Shown here one piece after another: positions 59,301-62,955 of a DNA stretch of 64,000 bases. Position 1 is the first letter of the stretch; every line of letters starts with the position of its first letter. Source of the DNA: Leptidea sinapis. Its lineage: Eukaryota > Arthropoda > Insecta > Lepidoptera > Pieridae. Position numbers and translations under genes: made by a program. The stretch lies in assembly GCF_905404315.1 (NCBI RefSeq), contig NC_066282.1, forward strand, positions 13,912,501 through 13,976,500. The letters run 5' to 3'. The notes beneath the pieces are model-generated. The model was given only the letters and a program-made list of their open reading frames with translations, ran no database searches and was not told the origin of the DNA.

Positions 59301-59976
59301 ACAACTGCAAGAGTCGATTTGAAATTGAAGATGATTTTTATAAAAGGCATTTATTTTCTCAAAATTGATTCCTTTAGAATTCCTTTCGATGTCATTTCTA
59401 TTACTACTACTATAAATAATACTATAATATAATAAATAATACTATAATATTTAAAAAATGTACACTGTTACTACCAGAAAAGTTTTGCTTTTTATTCGTT
59501 TTGTATAATTTTATTCTAACCGAAGCTTTTAATACGCAAATATACAATTATTAATTTTGTTTGGATCTATTAAAGACCCCATCACAGTCCAGTACATTTA
59601 GGTTTTATAAACATTCATGCTGGAAAATTTACTAAAGATCAAAGAAAGTTTCGCATGCGTCAGCATTATAGAGACTTTAAGAAAATTTAAAATAATATAA
59701 TATCCACATATAAGTATTTAATTATATTGCTTAAATTTCCTTTCCATATTATATTAAATGTTTGTATTAAATCAATTGTAATAAATTGACCAAAATACAA
59801 TGTTGCTAACGCCTGGTTTTGGGTACACTAATGAACACCGGACATGACGTTGTTCTCTGTCTACGCTAACTGTGAACATTGTCCAACTAAATGAATGTTT
59901 TTATTTCAGCTACCACGTGCAAAGTGACATGGTCGATGATTTCTTCCCGCCAATGAATAGTGATAGTGTTAGCTAG
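18093..59976 (+). CDS. Lpin: Lipin, Mg2+-dependent phosphatidate phosphatase (14 coding exons)
   Basis: Lipin converts phosphatidic acid to diacylglycerol on ER membranes (triglyceride and phospholipid synthesis) and can enter the nucleus as a co-regulator. Exons: 18093-18272, 35738-35970, 36466-36927, 43519-43892, 45052-45208, 46923-47115, 48415-48539, 50420-50631, 53284-53396, 55035-55183, 56529-56667, 57074-57289, 58501-58604, 59910-59976. All junctions are GT-AG, phases agree throughout, and the sum is 2,724 nt (907 aa). Domains: N-LIP (about 1-110), polybasic NLS in exon 3, acidic/Ser-rich linker, lipin middle domain (exon 6), C-LIP HAD phosphatase (about 670-890) with D726-I-D728-G-T. 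HAD motif II Ser is in YLSAR (exon 11), motif III Lys in exon 12, motif IV GNR...D across exons 12/13. A second Met at 18,102 may be the main start. Alternative exons cannot be excluded. Confidence 0.93.
18321..18632 (+). mobile_element. S1 SINE-like repeat, near full length, 48 bp after the exon 1 donor
   Basis: AGTGGGAGGC start, CGGCACCTATTTCTGCCGTG, GGTGACGAGCGCAATTGTAG, and CCCTTATTTTGATTAAAAA end. Same strand as Lipin. Confidence 0.65.
18719..18905 (+). mobile_element. Jockey/CR1-like reverse transcriptase C-terminal relic
   Basis: The frame reads MVASLCLLPHLSREVSEELF and FHLIPTGEFHLRTT, followed by a frameshifted CATCCCCACTATCTGGATGT block that matches the reverse complement of 39.0 kb. 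This is the thumb/C-terminal part of a non-LTR reverse transcriptase, now broken. Confidence 0.65.
20044..20111 (+). repeat. tRNA-like head of a SINE/repeat (copy a)
   Basis: Cloverleaf-like segment: TAGCTC A-box, anticodon-type stem CTCGC/GCGAG with loop ACGGAAC, and B-box GGTTCGAGTCC. The D-loop is shortened (GCTCAGCAGAGC) and U33 is replaced by C, so it is unlikely to be a working tRNA. AT-rich repeat body follows. Confidence 0.6.
21590..21815 (+). mobile_element. R1 repeat copy
   Basis: TGACCCGGCAAACGTTGTTT start, ATCGGTTCAGCCATTTCAGA box near the 3' side. Degraded. Confidence 0.5.
21970..22205 (+). mobile_element. tRNA-derived SINE with (ATT)n tail
   Basis: tRNA-related head TAGCCCAGTGGTTAGTGACC with B-box GGTTCGAATCCCGGTAGGTG, a body containing TTGGCTATGCCTAGTTTGGG, and a terminal ATTATTATTATTA tail. 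The Lepidoptera have abundant SINEs of this form. A reverse copy is at 55,975-56,180. Confidence 0.7.
23083..23232 (+). mobile_element. Jockey/CR1-like 3' end
   Basis: AAGCTGTGGAATTTGGTTGT through GTGATCACTTAACATCAGGT and CTTCCATAAA; encodes a frameshifted KLWN...GR segment. Same family as 13.2 and 38.9 kb. Confidence 0.6.
24600..24926 (+). repeat. Repeat shared with 52,876-53,230
   Basis: Long match to 52.9-53.2 kb (GCCTTATGATTATGTA, GATAGTTCTTCCCTGACTG, GCGCCCGCTCTCG, TTCTTGACTACGA). Relatively GC-rich 3' half. Probably a retrotransposon fragment of unknown class. A Tc1/mariner-type element sits at its 3' end. Confidence 0.5.
24929..25669. mobile_element. Tc1/mariner-type non-autonomous element with long inverted repeats
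   Basis: 741 bp starting CAGGATGGTTTTTTGAG and ending CTCAAAAAACCATCCTG, flanked by TA on both sides. The inverted repeats extend for about 80 bp (GATGGCCAAGTCGG..., ...CCGACTTGGCCATC). TA target duplication is diagnostic of this superfamily. No transposase frame. Confidence 0.7.
26460..27107. mobile_element. hAT-type element interrupted by two R1 repeats
   Basis: Ends TAGGGTTACCAT / ATGGTAACCCTA with an 8-bp duplication CCAGTGAG on both sides (26,452-26,459 and 27,108-27,115). The duplicated bases are the start of an S1 repeat that continues to the right, so the element inserted into that S1 copy. Its interior contains GTCCGGACTTTT / AAAATCCGGACT and is split by 26,627-27,016. Confidence 0.7.
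26627..27016 (-). repeat. Two tandem R1-related units of 195 bp
   Basis: Units 26,627-26,821 and 26,822-27,016 are nearly identical, each starting TAATATTATAAATGT and ending GCCGGGTCAGCTAG. High identity implies a recent duplication or a dimeric insertion inside the hAT-type element. Confidence 0.65.
27108..27372 (+). mobile_element. S1 repeat split by the hAT-type insertion
   Basis: Starts CCAGTGAGAGGCTTCTTTGC, continues with CACAGCGGCCCC and GAAATTACTGGCACATGAA, diverged at the 3' end. Its first bases are repeated on the far side of the inserted element. Confidence 0.6.
27838..28123. mobile_element. PIF/Harbinger-like MITE, copy 2
   Basis: CCGCCGTTCCCAATATT ... TATATTGGGAACGGCCG with TAA on both sides (27,835-27,837; 28,124-28,126). 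About 286 bp, non-coding, same family as 14,948. Confidence 0.75.
28204..28712. repeat. T8-family element followed by two truncated tandem copies
   Basis: A full unit 28,204-28,451 (CTTAGGTCATTTATACGTCT ... AAATTATCTAAG), then two partial units, 28,461-28,597 and 28,614-28,712. Each of the three carries CACAA(A)GTGACAT and GTAAGACGTAGCT. Spacing is about 150 bp, forming a small array. Confidence 0.55.
28982..29277. mobile_element. PIF/Harbinger-like MITE, copy 3
   Basis: CGGCCATTCCCAGTATT ... TATATTGGGAACGGCCG with TAA on both sides (28,979-28,981; 29,278-29,280). About 296 bp. Confidence 0.75.
29655..30060 (+). repeat. Repeat carrying a short tRNA-like fold (copy 2) plus (TA)n
   Basis: Counterpart of 12,455-12,880. 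A (TA)n microsatellite (29,892-29,930) precedes the tRNA-like segment 29,938-29,993, where GGGACAT pairs with ATGTCCT around a B-box-like GTTCGAATCC. Confidence 0.5.
30585..30892 (-). mobile_element. S1 SINE-like repeat, near full length
   Basis: Reverse orientation, from TTTTTTATGATAATATAGTA to GAGCCACCCACTGG, with CTACGGCGCCCTTCAGACCG inside. Confidence 0.65.
31234..31439. mobile_element. Palindromic MITE with TTA target duplication
   Basis: 206 bp, ends GGGCTATATTACACTGAGAC and GTCCCGGTGAAATATAGCCC, flanked by TTA (31,231-31,233; 31,440-31,442). ACCACGGTG repeats occur in both orientations inside. The 3-bp TTA suggests the Harbinger superfamily, a family different from the CGGCCGTT one. 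Confidence 0.65.
32345..32378. repeat. (ATTT)n microsatellite
   Basis: About eight ATTT units. It is adjacent to the 3' side of the minus-strand reverse transcriptase relic that follows, so it may be that element's tail. Confidence 0.8.
32591..32875 (-). mobile_element. Non-LTR reverse transcriptase C-terminal fragment (second family)
   Basis: 94-codon minus-strand frame with SIYDLQFLRRLLN, RACKKYNQFLCNYAGSNLGY and SPLNRITREYN, the typical C-terminal tail of CR1/jockey-group reverse transcriptases. This family differs from the NELP..VFP relics elsewhere. No upstream domain remains. Confidence 0.6.
33060..33560. repeat. GGCATTTATTTTCTCAAAATTGA repeat family, longest copy
   Basis: Blocks AAGGCATTTATTTTTTCAAA, TTTAGAATTCTTTTTGATGT and GGCTGGGACTTTATTATAGA recur at 41.09-41.26 kb, and the first two recur at 59.34-59.41 kb. 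Class unknown. Confidence 0.5.
33848..34365 (-). mobile_element. S1 repeat interrupted by a CAGGGGCG-type element
   Basis: The S1 3' end (TTTTTTATGACAATAAGGG) is at 33,848-33,866; the remainder resumes at about 34,101 and runs to CCTCCCACTGG at 34,365. The inserted piece is 33,867-34,100. Confidence 0.6.
33867..34100. mobile_element. CAGGGGCG-type (hAT-like) element inside an S1 repeat
   Basis: 234 bp, starts CAGCGGCGTACATATCATAT and ends CACGACCCTG. It matches the reverse complement of 47,311-47,545 and both ends of 53,486-54,210. The flanking AATAAGGG/GATAAGGG may be the degraded 8-bp target duplication. Confidence 0.55.
35034..35716. mobile_element. Tc1/mariner-type non-autonomous element abutting Lipin exon 2
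   Basis: 683 bp, CAGGATATAATCATTAAGTG ... CACTTAATGAATAAATCCTG, flanked by TA on both sides. Inverted repeats extend inward (ACCAGGCGATTAT / ATAATCGCCTGGT). It ends 21 bp before the first base of Lipin exon 2, so the branch point of intron 1 may lie in it. Confidence 0.7.
35738..35970 (+). CDS. Lpin: Lipin coding exon 2 (end of N-LIP)
   Basis: Residues 61-138. VDLELNGETLPIHMKLGESG and EAFFVVE continue N-LIP without a break from exon 1. Then an acidic/Ser linker. Acceptor ATTTTTAG, donor GTAAGT, phase 2 out. Confidence 0.93.
35971..36465 (+). other. Lipin intron 2
   Basis: 495 bp, GTAAGT to TTTCTCCACAG. No repeat or RNA recognised. Confidence 0.85.
36466..36927 (+). CDS. Lpin: Lipin coding exon 3 (nuclear localisation signal)
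   Basis: Residues about 138-292. Low-complexity polar linker with a strong polybasic stretch, NGKKKKKTRKVNTKKKHQRK, at the position where lipins carry their NLS. Phase enters by completing an Arg codon; donor GTATGC, phase 2 out. Confidence 0.88.
37621..37702 (+). repeat. tRNA-like head (copy b) with internal insertion
   Basis: Stem CTCGC/GCGAG around loop ACGGAAC, then a 13-base duplication-like insertion before the B-box GGTTCGAGTCC. The repeat body GAAGTGAGGGTTATCACTTT follows. Confidence 0.55.
37870..38343 (-). mobile_element. hAT transposon remnant with 8-bp target duplication
   Basis: 474 bp, ends TAGAGATCGGATTACATGC / GCATATAAGCCGGTCTCTA, flanked by GTCATAAT on both sides (37,862-37,869; 38,344-38,351). 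An internally deleted copy that keeps the transposase C-terminus on the minus strand. Confidence 0.8.
38096..38263 (-). pseudogene. hAT transposase C-terminal dimerisation fragment
   Basis: The minus frame encodes a segment around FCPVTSVDVERSFSAYKNLL and RHNLSTEHLEQYL, ending at a natural TAA. The S.ERSFS motif is the conserved hAT C-terminal (dimerisation) signature. The catalytic core is missing. Confidence 0.75.
38815..39060 (-). mobile_element. Jockey/CR1-like reverse transcriptase C-terminus
   Basis: 60-codon minus frame containing NFLPRTAKLWNELPYAVFPG and IFLKGRQR, the best-preserved copy of this family here. Confidence 0.7.
39061..39225 (+). mobile_element. Same retrotransposon 3' end in opposite orientation
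   Basis: GGTGTGGTGATCACTTCCCA, CTGGTGACCCGTACGCTCAT and TTTCTCCATAAA on the + strand, head-to-head with the preceding minus copy. Confidence 0.55.
40083..40365. mobile_element. Fold-back element with long inverted arms
   Basis: Left arm TTCATTCCGCCAATATGTGT and ATTCGACACGTGTT; right arm AACACGTGTCGAATTGTTTG and AATATTGGCGGAATTAAC, reverse complements with few mismatches. Flank TAACGCCTACTTCAATAAAT is shared with 11,461-11,690 in reverse. Confidence 0.6.
40585..41075 (+). mobile_element. RTE-clade reverse transcriptase C-terminal relic
   Basis: Degraded + frame with KIRLVNRLVFSIFSYGVEKW, DRIDAFEMWCWRKMLQIPWT, AFRTNQSILNTLGVKTRHSS and LLRWSDQIRKSLDTGLHDA, the conserved C-terminus of RTE-like elements. 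Several stops. Confidence 0.8.
41085..41340. repeat. GGCATTTATTTTCTCAAAA family, copy 2
   Basis: Matches the 33.06-33.56 kb repeat but lacks its central part, so GTTTCTAATAACTACTAGA leads straight to GGCTGGGACTTTATTATAGA. Confidence 0.45.
41788..42225 (-). mobile_element. R1 repeat, long copy
   Basis: From TTATATATAAAATTCTCG to CAACGTTTGTTGGGTCAGCT on the minus strand, with CGGCCAACATATATTTTTCA inside, colinear with 14.34-14.66 kb. Confidence 0.6.
42652..42866 (-). mobile_element. S1 repeat, 5'-truncated
   Basis: Runs from the A-rich end through CGTTCATCTGATGATAATTG to GCGCCCTTCAGAC, then stops. Confidence 0.6.
43226..43416. mobile_element. T8-family TIR element
   Basis: 191 bp, CTTAGATCATTTATACGTCT ... 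AGACGTATAAATAATCTAAG, an inverted pair. Contains CACTAACACAAAGTGACAT, as at 28.3 kb. Confidence 0.6.
43519..43892 (+). CDS. Lpin: Lipin coding exon 4
   Basis: Residues about 292-417. Has the lipin SWRWGELP motif, a Pro/Ser-rich linker, then VLSGMFRFI and VYLDDLD, both known lipin landmarks. Donor GTAAAT, phase 1 out. GC-rich compared with flanking DNA. Confidence 0.9.
44441..44756 (-). mobile_element. S1 SINE-like repeat, near full length
   Basis: ATTTTTTTATGAAAATAAGG at its 3' end to GAGCCTCCCACTGG at its 5' end, close to consensus. Confidence 0.7.
44828..44956 (+). mobile_element. S1 repeat, 3' part
   Basis: From CTCAAAATTTTTGGAGTTCT to the CATAAAAAAAAAA tail. Confidence 0.6.
45052..45208 (+). 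CDS. Lpin: Lipin coding exon 5
   Basis: Residues about 417-469. Pro/Ser/Glu-rich linker ending in an acidic DSDDDEKLLAK. Donor GTTAGT, phase 2 out. The frame stays open past the donor for about 550 bp. Confidence 0.85.
45918..46140. repeat. AAAACGCGTGTAATT family, copy 1
   Basis: GGATTAAAACGCGTGTAATT, CCTGAAAACGAGATCGGGAA and CTTTTGCGCAAAAATT. Parts recur at 46,632-46,770 and 61,435-61,668. Confidence 0.5.
46270..46570 (-). mobile_element. Jockey/CR1-like reverse transcriptase 3' end
   Basis: TGGTGTTAAGTGATCACCGC, GTTGCCGGCCTTTAAGGAAG, GTATCGTCCCGAAAACACGC and ACCGCACTGTGGAGGATCGC; same family and orientation as 38.8-39.06 kb. Confidence 0.65.
46632..46770. repeat. AAAACGCGTGTAATT family, copy 2
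   Basis: Starts AAATAAAACACTTTTAAAGG and includes ACCCGACGTTTCAAGACCTT, the reverse complement of part of copy 1. Confidence 0.5.
46923..47115 (+). CDS. Lpin: Lipin coding exon 6 (lipin middle domain)
   Basis: Residues about 469-533. VEVYCREGAVSRALSYEEFC, LEVRLGERQLPWRSAGPLLL and AYRRPLP match the lipin middle domain (pattern ...EEF, LVVRIG..YYNW..AAPLLL..QAF.KPLP in other lipins). Extremely GC-rich, so alternative frames are open as artefacts. Phase 0 out; donor GTACGG. Confidence 0.88.
47311..47545. mobile_element. CAGGGGCG-type (hAT-like) MITE
   Basis: 235 bp, ends CAGGGGCGTGCAT / ATGCACGCCCCTG, nearly perfect inverted repeats. Internal sequence matches 33,867-34,100 in reverse. CAGGGG termini fit hAT; no clear 8-bp duplication remains. 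Confidence 0.6.
47575..47842 (+). mobile_element. RTE-type reverse transcriptase C-terminal relic
   Basis: Frameshifted + frame with KLKWHWARHIV, GRRSVGKPPTRWTDDLVKIA and WMRAAQDRSPWKSL, the C-terminus of a common lepidopteran RTE-like element. Ends with a GATGATGATGATGA tail. Confidence 0.75.
48415..48539 (+). CDS. Lpin: Lipin coding exon 7
   Basis: Residues 534-575. RVLEALEKGEKDIAESQ then KPRSYSWWSWRRS; the WWSWRR cluster is typical of the lipin segment before C-LIP. Phase 2 out, donor GTTGGT. Confidence 0.88.
48540..50419 (+). other. Lipin intron 7
   Basis: 1,880 bp, ending TTAATTTCCCCAG. Contains an (AC)n microsatellite (49,882-49,904) and a degraded tRNA-like repeat near its 3' end. 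The stretch 48.6-49.85 kb is otherwise unassigned. Confidence 0.8.
50170..50388 (+). repeat. tRNA-headed repeat, degraded (copy c)
   Basis: A minus-sense body fragment (AAAGTGATATCCTTCACTTC) is followed by a plus-sense tRNA-like head, 50,316-50,388: GGCTCAGTTGG, stem GCTCGG with loop ACGGAAC. It ends about 30 bp before Lipin exon 8. Confidence 0.5.
50420..50631 (+). CDS. Lpin: Lipin coding exon 8
   Basis: Residues 575-646. Polar linker, EEMSLGDIMEPIRVHELPHD. Phase enters by completing Arg, phase 1 out, donor GTATTT. Least conserved of the exons; assignment rests on phase and splice sites. Confidence 0.82.
51163..51335 (+). mobile_element. R1 repeat, internally deleted
   Basis: CTAGCTGACCCGCCCTATAA ... 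GCCGTTTCGGAGGAGTCTGG ... TTTTATATATTAGAT. Confidence 0.55.
52698..52880 (+). mobile_element. R1 repeat, 5' half
   Basis: CTAGCTCACCCAGCAAACAT through GTGTGGACCACCCTTAACAT, colinear with 14.34 kb, then cut off by the next repeat. Confidence 0.55.
52881..53230 (+). repeat. Repeat shared with 24,600-24,926
   Basis: Same blocks as the 24.6-kb copy; ends TTCTTGACTACGACATATAG, where the other copy bears a Tc1/mariner-type insertion, so this is the unoccupied counterpart. Confidence 0.5.
53284..53396 (+). CDS. Lpin: Lipin coding exon 9
   Basis: Residues 646-683. Ser/Asp-rich stretch (SSSDSDQDS) then KTLRLTSEQI, the conserved entry into C-LIP. Phase 0 out, donor GTAAAT. Confidence 0.9.
53486..54210. 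mobile_element. CAGGGGCG-type (hAT-like) element, interrupted
   Basis: Ends CAGGGGCGTGCATA / TATACGCCCCTG. Flanks TTTTTATC and TTTATATC differ by one base, a probable 8-bp duplication. The interior is split by tRNA-headed repeats (about 53,820-54,095). Confidence 0.6.
53820..54095. repeat. Two tRNA-headed repeats in opposite orientation (copies d, e)
   Basis: A minus copy (body GTGATAACCCTCACTTCTGG, B-box GGACTCGAACCC, stem CTCGC...GCGAG) meets a 5'-truncated plus copy (GAGGCACGGAACGCGAGAGG, GGGTTTGAATCC). Confidence 0.55.
54748..54880 (-). mobile_element. S1 repeat, 5'-truncated
   Basis: TTTTTTTATGAAAATGGGAC through CTGAGGGTAGGAACGCCCTG to AAAATTCTGAG. Confidence 0.6.
55035..55183 (+). CDS. 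Lpin: Lipin coding exon 10 (catalytic DIDGT)
   Basis: Residues 684-733. LNLREGINEMVFSVTTAYQG and KIVISDIDGTITK. D726 is the HAD nucleophile and D728 the acid/base; both required for PAP activity in characterised lipins. Donor GTAAGT, phase 2 out. Confidence 0.96.
55612..55900. mobile_element. TIR element, GACGTTCTATACATAT family (copy 3)
   Basis: AAAACCGAAATGTAGAACAT to ACCTATAGAACGTC; includes GCTTATATTGTCTTCAAGCA. The left end is truncated compared with 16.8 kb. Confidence 0.5.
55975..56180 (-). mobile_element. tRNA-derived SINE, reverse copy
   Basis: Diverged reverse copy of 21,970-22,205: CCGCCAAACTAGGCATAGCC, then a degraded B-box and CTAACTACTGGGTTATGTAG (A-box side). Confidence 0.6.
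56311..56450 (+). mobile_element. S1 repeat, 3' half
   Basis: ACGAGCGCAATTGTAGTGCC to CCCTTATTTTCATAAAAATA, close to consensus. Confidence 0.65.
56529..56667 (+). CDS. Lpin: Lipin coding exon 11
   Basis: Residues 733-779. SDVLGHIFPLVGKDWAQSGV, AQLFTKIKNNGYKLLYLSAR. YLSAR holds HAD motif II. The position of the LxxIL co-regulator motif reads LGHIF. Phase 0 out. Confidence 0.95.
56668..57073 (+). other. Lipin intron 11 with an RTE relic
   Basis: 406 bp. Minus-strand RTE reverse transcriptase C-terminal relic at 56,756-56,960 (CATCATCATCAGCCGGAAAA, CGTCCACTGCTGGACAAAGG), the same family as 47.6 kb. Confidence 0.75.
57074..57289 (+). CDS. Lpin: Lipin coding exon 12
   Basis: Residues 780-851. 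VTREYLRSIKQGEVCLPDGP, LRAFHREVIEKKPEEFKIQC and FYAGYGNRVN. Contains the motif III Lys region and the GNR of motif IV. Phase 0 at both ends, donor GTAAGT. Confidence 0.95.
57290..58500 (+). other. Lipin intron 12
   Basis: 1,211 bp. Has a minus tRNA-headed repeat (about 57,720-57,960; stem CTCGG/CCGAG, loop GTTCCGT read in reverse) and a direct duplication (58,163-58,215 and about 58,254-58,312, sharing TTTGAACATTACTG and GAAATAAGGT). Confidence 0.75.
58501..58604 (+). CDS. Lpin: Lipin coding exon 13
   Basis: Residues 852-886. DVWAYQAVGIPIVRIFTINY and KGELKHELTQT; the first Asp completes HAD motif IV. Phase 2 out, donor GTAAGT. Confidence 0.94.
58605..59909 (+). other. Lipin intron 13
   Basis: 1,305 bp ending TTTTTATTTCAG. 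Holds a T8-type MITE and a GGCATTTATTTTCTCAAAA-family fragment (59,340-59,415). The rest is AT-rich and unassigned. Confidence 0.8.
58771..58980. mobile_element. T8-type MITE with 8-bp target duplication
   Basis: 210 bp, TTAAGATAATTTATACGTC ... GACGTATAAATGATCAATG, flanked by TCGCGCCC on both sides (58,763-58,770; 58,981-58,988). This is the clearest duplication for the family and suggests a hAT-like 8-bp mechanism. Confidence 0.65.
59910..59976 (+). CDS. Lpin: Lipin coding exon 14 and stop
   Basis: Residues 886-907. YHVQSDMVDDFFPPMNSDSV then TAG. The DMVDDFFPP tail matches the C-terminus of lipins. Confidence 0.92.
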
Positions 59977-60713
59977 CGCGTTTTGTAGATAATAAATGGA
60001 ATTAGAGAGACGCCACTATGGTAAGCCGGGCGGCATGTTGCGTAGGTTCTTGTTGCTTACGGAACGCGCAATCCATCACGTTAATCTCTCATTCAACTAA
60101 CATTTCCGATAGTCCAATTTGAGTGCCTGTTATACTCGGTTCAGTTAGCTAAAATATATATTTAACTCGGTTTTTTTGGTGAGTCGTTCATAATTAATAT
60201 CTTCTTGCTTATTATGCCGACAGTACTGACTTAAACACTCGTATAAATATATAAAACGTAGGTATATATTTTTTATTTACCCCATGCTTTAAATCCTCTA
60301 TTAAAGATTCTAAAACAGTTAGCTTAATGCCAACATTAAAACACCCAATGTCCTAATAACCATTACATCATCCAAACGGGAGTTGTAATGAAATTCAGTG
60401 CAACATTACAACACTCGTTTGGATGATGTAATGGTTACTAGGGCTGGCTTTTTTAATGTTAGCAGTAAGCTAATTGTTTCAGAATCTTTTGTAGAGTATT
60501 CATATTATGGGTGTAGATAAAGTCTTGTACGCAACTGTTGATAATTTGATATTAAAACTCTCATGTGATACAATTATCTGATAAACCCACGTGTTTTAAT
60601 ACCCCTTATTACACAACAGTTGCATAAATAACTAATATTACACCTCCGAATATGTGTGTATGGATTCGACAGCCGGTTCAAAAGTGCGTTATTTATTTAT
60701 TACGTACAATAAA
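59977..60713 (+). promoter_or_regulatory. Lpin: Lipin 3' UTR candidate with two poly(A) signals
   Basis: AATAAA at 59,991-59,996, only 14 bp after the stop, and another at 60,708-60,713. Use of the distal site would put the hairpin at 60.3-60.5 kb in the transcript. Actual cleavage sites cannot be seen from DNA. Confidence 0.45.
60304..60488. repeat. Long imperfect hairpin (palindromic MITE-like)
   Basis: Two arms of about 87 nt around a 10-nt loop. The core GTAACCATTACATCATCCAA-type stretch is nearly perfect; the outer ends AAGATTCTAAAACAGTTAGC / GCTAATTGTTTCAGAATCTT also pair. No coding potential. Confidence 0.7.
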
Positions 60714-61434
60714 GCGGGCGGATTTTGTATTAAAGTTAATTTCTAACGCGTTCTTTCTTTGTTTGGATATCGAATATTGTGGCGGTAAACATTAATAGCT
60801 TGTTACATTGTAAATAGAAACTATATATCAGTATTAGTCTTTTTTTTAAAGGCTGTCGAAACGTCTTCAAATACCTGTCAATTTATAATAATTTGCAGCC
60901 TAGCGATATTCTCTAAAAAAGGGATTCACTCGATTGTATGAAACGTGCAGTCGACGGAAACAGATGACGGCTATAATCTTGTAAATAAGGAGATAACCGA
61001 AATCCACCACGTTTTAAGCAACTGTTCCATTTCAGACTTAGCCGGATTATACTTCGTGGCCAATCGCGATACTGTAATTACTACTATTAATGACTGCACG
61101 TTTCATACTAAACTAAATTGCAATTTTTACTTAGGCAGTCCGCCTGTTTTTACATACTACTTACATCCTCTTTGTTATTTGTTTATATATATAGCATACA
61201 GCACTCTAATAATTCACTCGGAACAAAGTGCGATTTCTTTACCCGGGTGTAATTGAGGCCCTCGACTCGTGACTGCGAATTGCACGTACGGTTTTATTAC
61301 GTAAATATACGTACAGTACTATTGTTGTTTACTTCATAATATGTATGATGCGTTAAATTAAATATGAAAATAAGACGACGGCGTCTTATATGTTGTGGCC
61401 ATCCTCATTTCAAACACTTTTTTTCTATTTAAAT
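60714..61434. other. Downstream stretch without a supported gene
   Basis: Contains a 103-codon + frame (60,945-61,256) with a hydrophobic tail segment (LCYLFIYIAYSTLII). No recognisable domain and no second supporting exon, so I do not call it a gene. Confidence 0.3.
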
Positions 61435-61668
61435 AAAATACTTTGCAAAGGATTAAAACGCGTATAATTATAACTATTTTTGCGTAATTGTTTAAGTTAT
61501 ATGATTATTTTATTTAAACCTAAGTTCCGTAACCTTTTCAGAGCACGTTTTCAATGGGACTAAAATATATAAAATAATAATAAAAAATATAACTTTTACG
61601 CAAAAAACTTTTGTAATAATACATTTACCTACAATTACACGCGTTTTAGTCCTTTAGAAAAGTATTTT
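61435..61668. mobile_element. AAAACGCGTGTAATT family, inverted-repeat copy
   Basis: Left TTTGCAAAGGATTAAAACGC, right GCGTTTTAGTCCTTTAGAAA with CAATTACACGCG, forming inverted ends around a diverged GAGCACGTTTTCAATGGGAC core. Confidence 0.55.
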
Positions 61669-62073
61669 TTTTTCTATTTTCAAACTTCTCGTAACATAAA
61701 TGGATGGAATCAATTCGTTTCATAGTAAAATTGTTTTGTGTTATAAATAATAGGCATATATAGTATTAGGATTTAATTTTTAATTACCGGCAGCAAATTG
61801 GACTGATTTCTAATAATATTCTTTTTAATACAAATCAACTGAATCATCGACATGTCATTGTCTCGTGTTTTCTTGGTGGTTGTGTGTACAGGGGGCTAAC
61901 CTTACATATAATTATGTTGATTAATTATAAAATACTCTATGTACATTGTTTTTGTTATCGTTGTATATCATTCATGTTCTGATAGGAATTTATGTCTTCT
62001 GTCTGAATTACGAACATGTTTTTATTAATCAACGCCTTATTAATTGACAGCTAATAAGACGTCAAGCTTTATT

Positions 62074-62272
62074 TATTTTTGGCAATAAGGGACGAGACGA
62101 GCAGGACGTTCAGCTGATGAGTATTGAAACGCCTTGCCTATTAAAATGCAGTGCCGCTCAGGGTTGTAGAAAAACCCAAAAATTCTGAGCGGCTCAATAT
62201 TTGCGCTCGTCACCTTGAGACATAAGATATTAAGTCTCATTTGCCCAGTAATTTCACTAGCTACGGCGCCCT
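62074..62272 (-). mobile_element. S1 repeat, 5'-truncated
   Basis: GGCAATAAGGGACGAGACGA to AGCTACGGCGCCC. Good match to consensus. Confidence 0.65.
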
Positions 62273-62577
62273 ATATACCACTATAGCCTACAAACCACTC
62301 TTCGTAAGCGAATAACAGGAACGGGGGTCAATGTCCGAAATTCTTTCAATTCGACGACTGTACACATTTTAATGTTTTTGCTTTATTTGGTTGGCCTTTA
62401 CACTTTTCTTTATGTGCTATTATGTTCTACACAGTGTTCATTTTATTTAGGAGGTAATATTAGCTAAGAACTTTATCATTACTTAAATATTTGTGTTGCG
62501 CTAACGTAGTCGGGACAATAACTCATGAACATCTGTTCAACTCTCAGCATACAAGATTTTATAACGATATGTCACTC

Positions 62578-62650
62578 GAACGTTTAGCTCAGTTGGTTAG
62601 AGCACCGGCACGGAACGCCGGAGGTCGTCGGTTCGAGTCCCGCATCGTTC
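62578..62650 (+). repeat. tRNA-like head (copy g), nearly intact cloverleaf
   Basis: GCTCAGTTGGTTAGAGC D-arm, stem CCGGC/GCCGG around loop ACGGAAC, B-box GGTTCGAGTCC. The position before the triplet is C, not the U33 of true tRNAs. Body AAAATTTTGTTTTTCAAAAT follows. Confidence 0.6.
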
Positions 62651-62882
62651 ATAAAATTTTGTTTTTCAAAATTTATTTTTGTATTAATCCTAGAAGTGTG
62701 GGTTATCAATTTAAAAACATAACAAATTGTTTAGATTTACAAGAGCGACATCTCAAGTCAATTTCCTAATATGCAAATATTAAGGATTAAGCAGGTTATT
62801 AACTGTAAAGTAGATCCTGTAAATGAAGCCACTACCTGAGAGTTGAACAGAGCATACAAGATTTTATAACGATACGTCACTC

Positions 62883-62955
62883 GAACGGTTAGCTCAGTTG
62901 GTTAGAGCACCGGCACGGAACGCCGGAGGTCGTGGGTTCGAGTCCCACATCGTTT
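62883..62955 (+). repeat. tRNA-like head (copy h), best cloverleaf
   Basis: 73 nt. Acceptor GAACGGT pairs with ATCGTTT (with G-U pairs), stem CCGGC/GCCGG around ACGGAAC, T-arm GTGGG/CCCAC. It begins 305 bp after copy g, with the shared flank CATACAAGATTTTATAACGA, so the two form a tandem dimer. Confidence 0.6.

Noticed and set aside
60945..61256. 103-aa frame downstream of Lipin as a small gene
   Set aside because: No domain, no splice partners, no conserved start context; kept only as an unassigned stretch.
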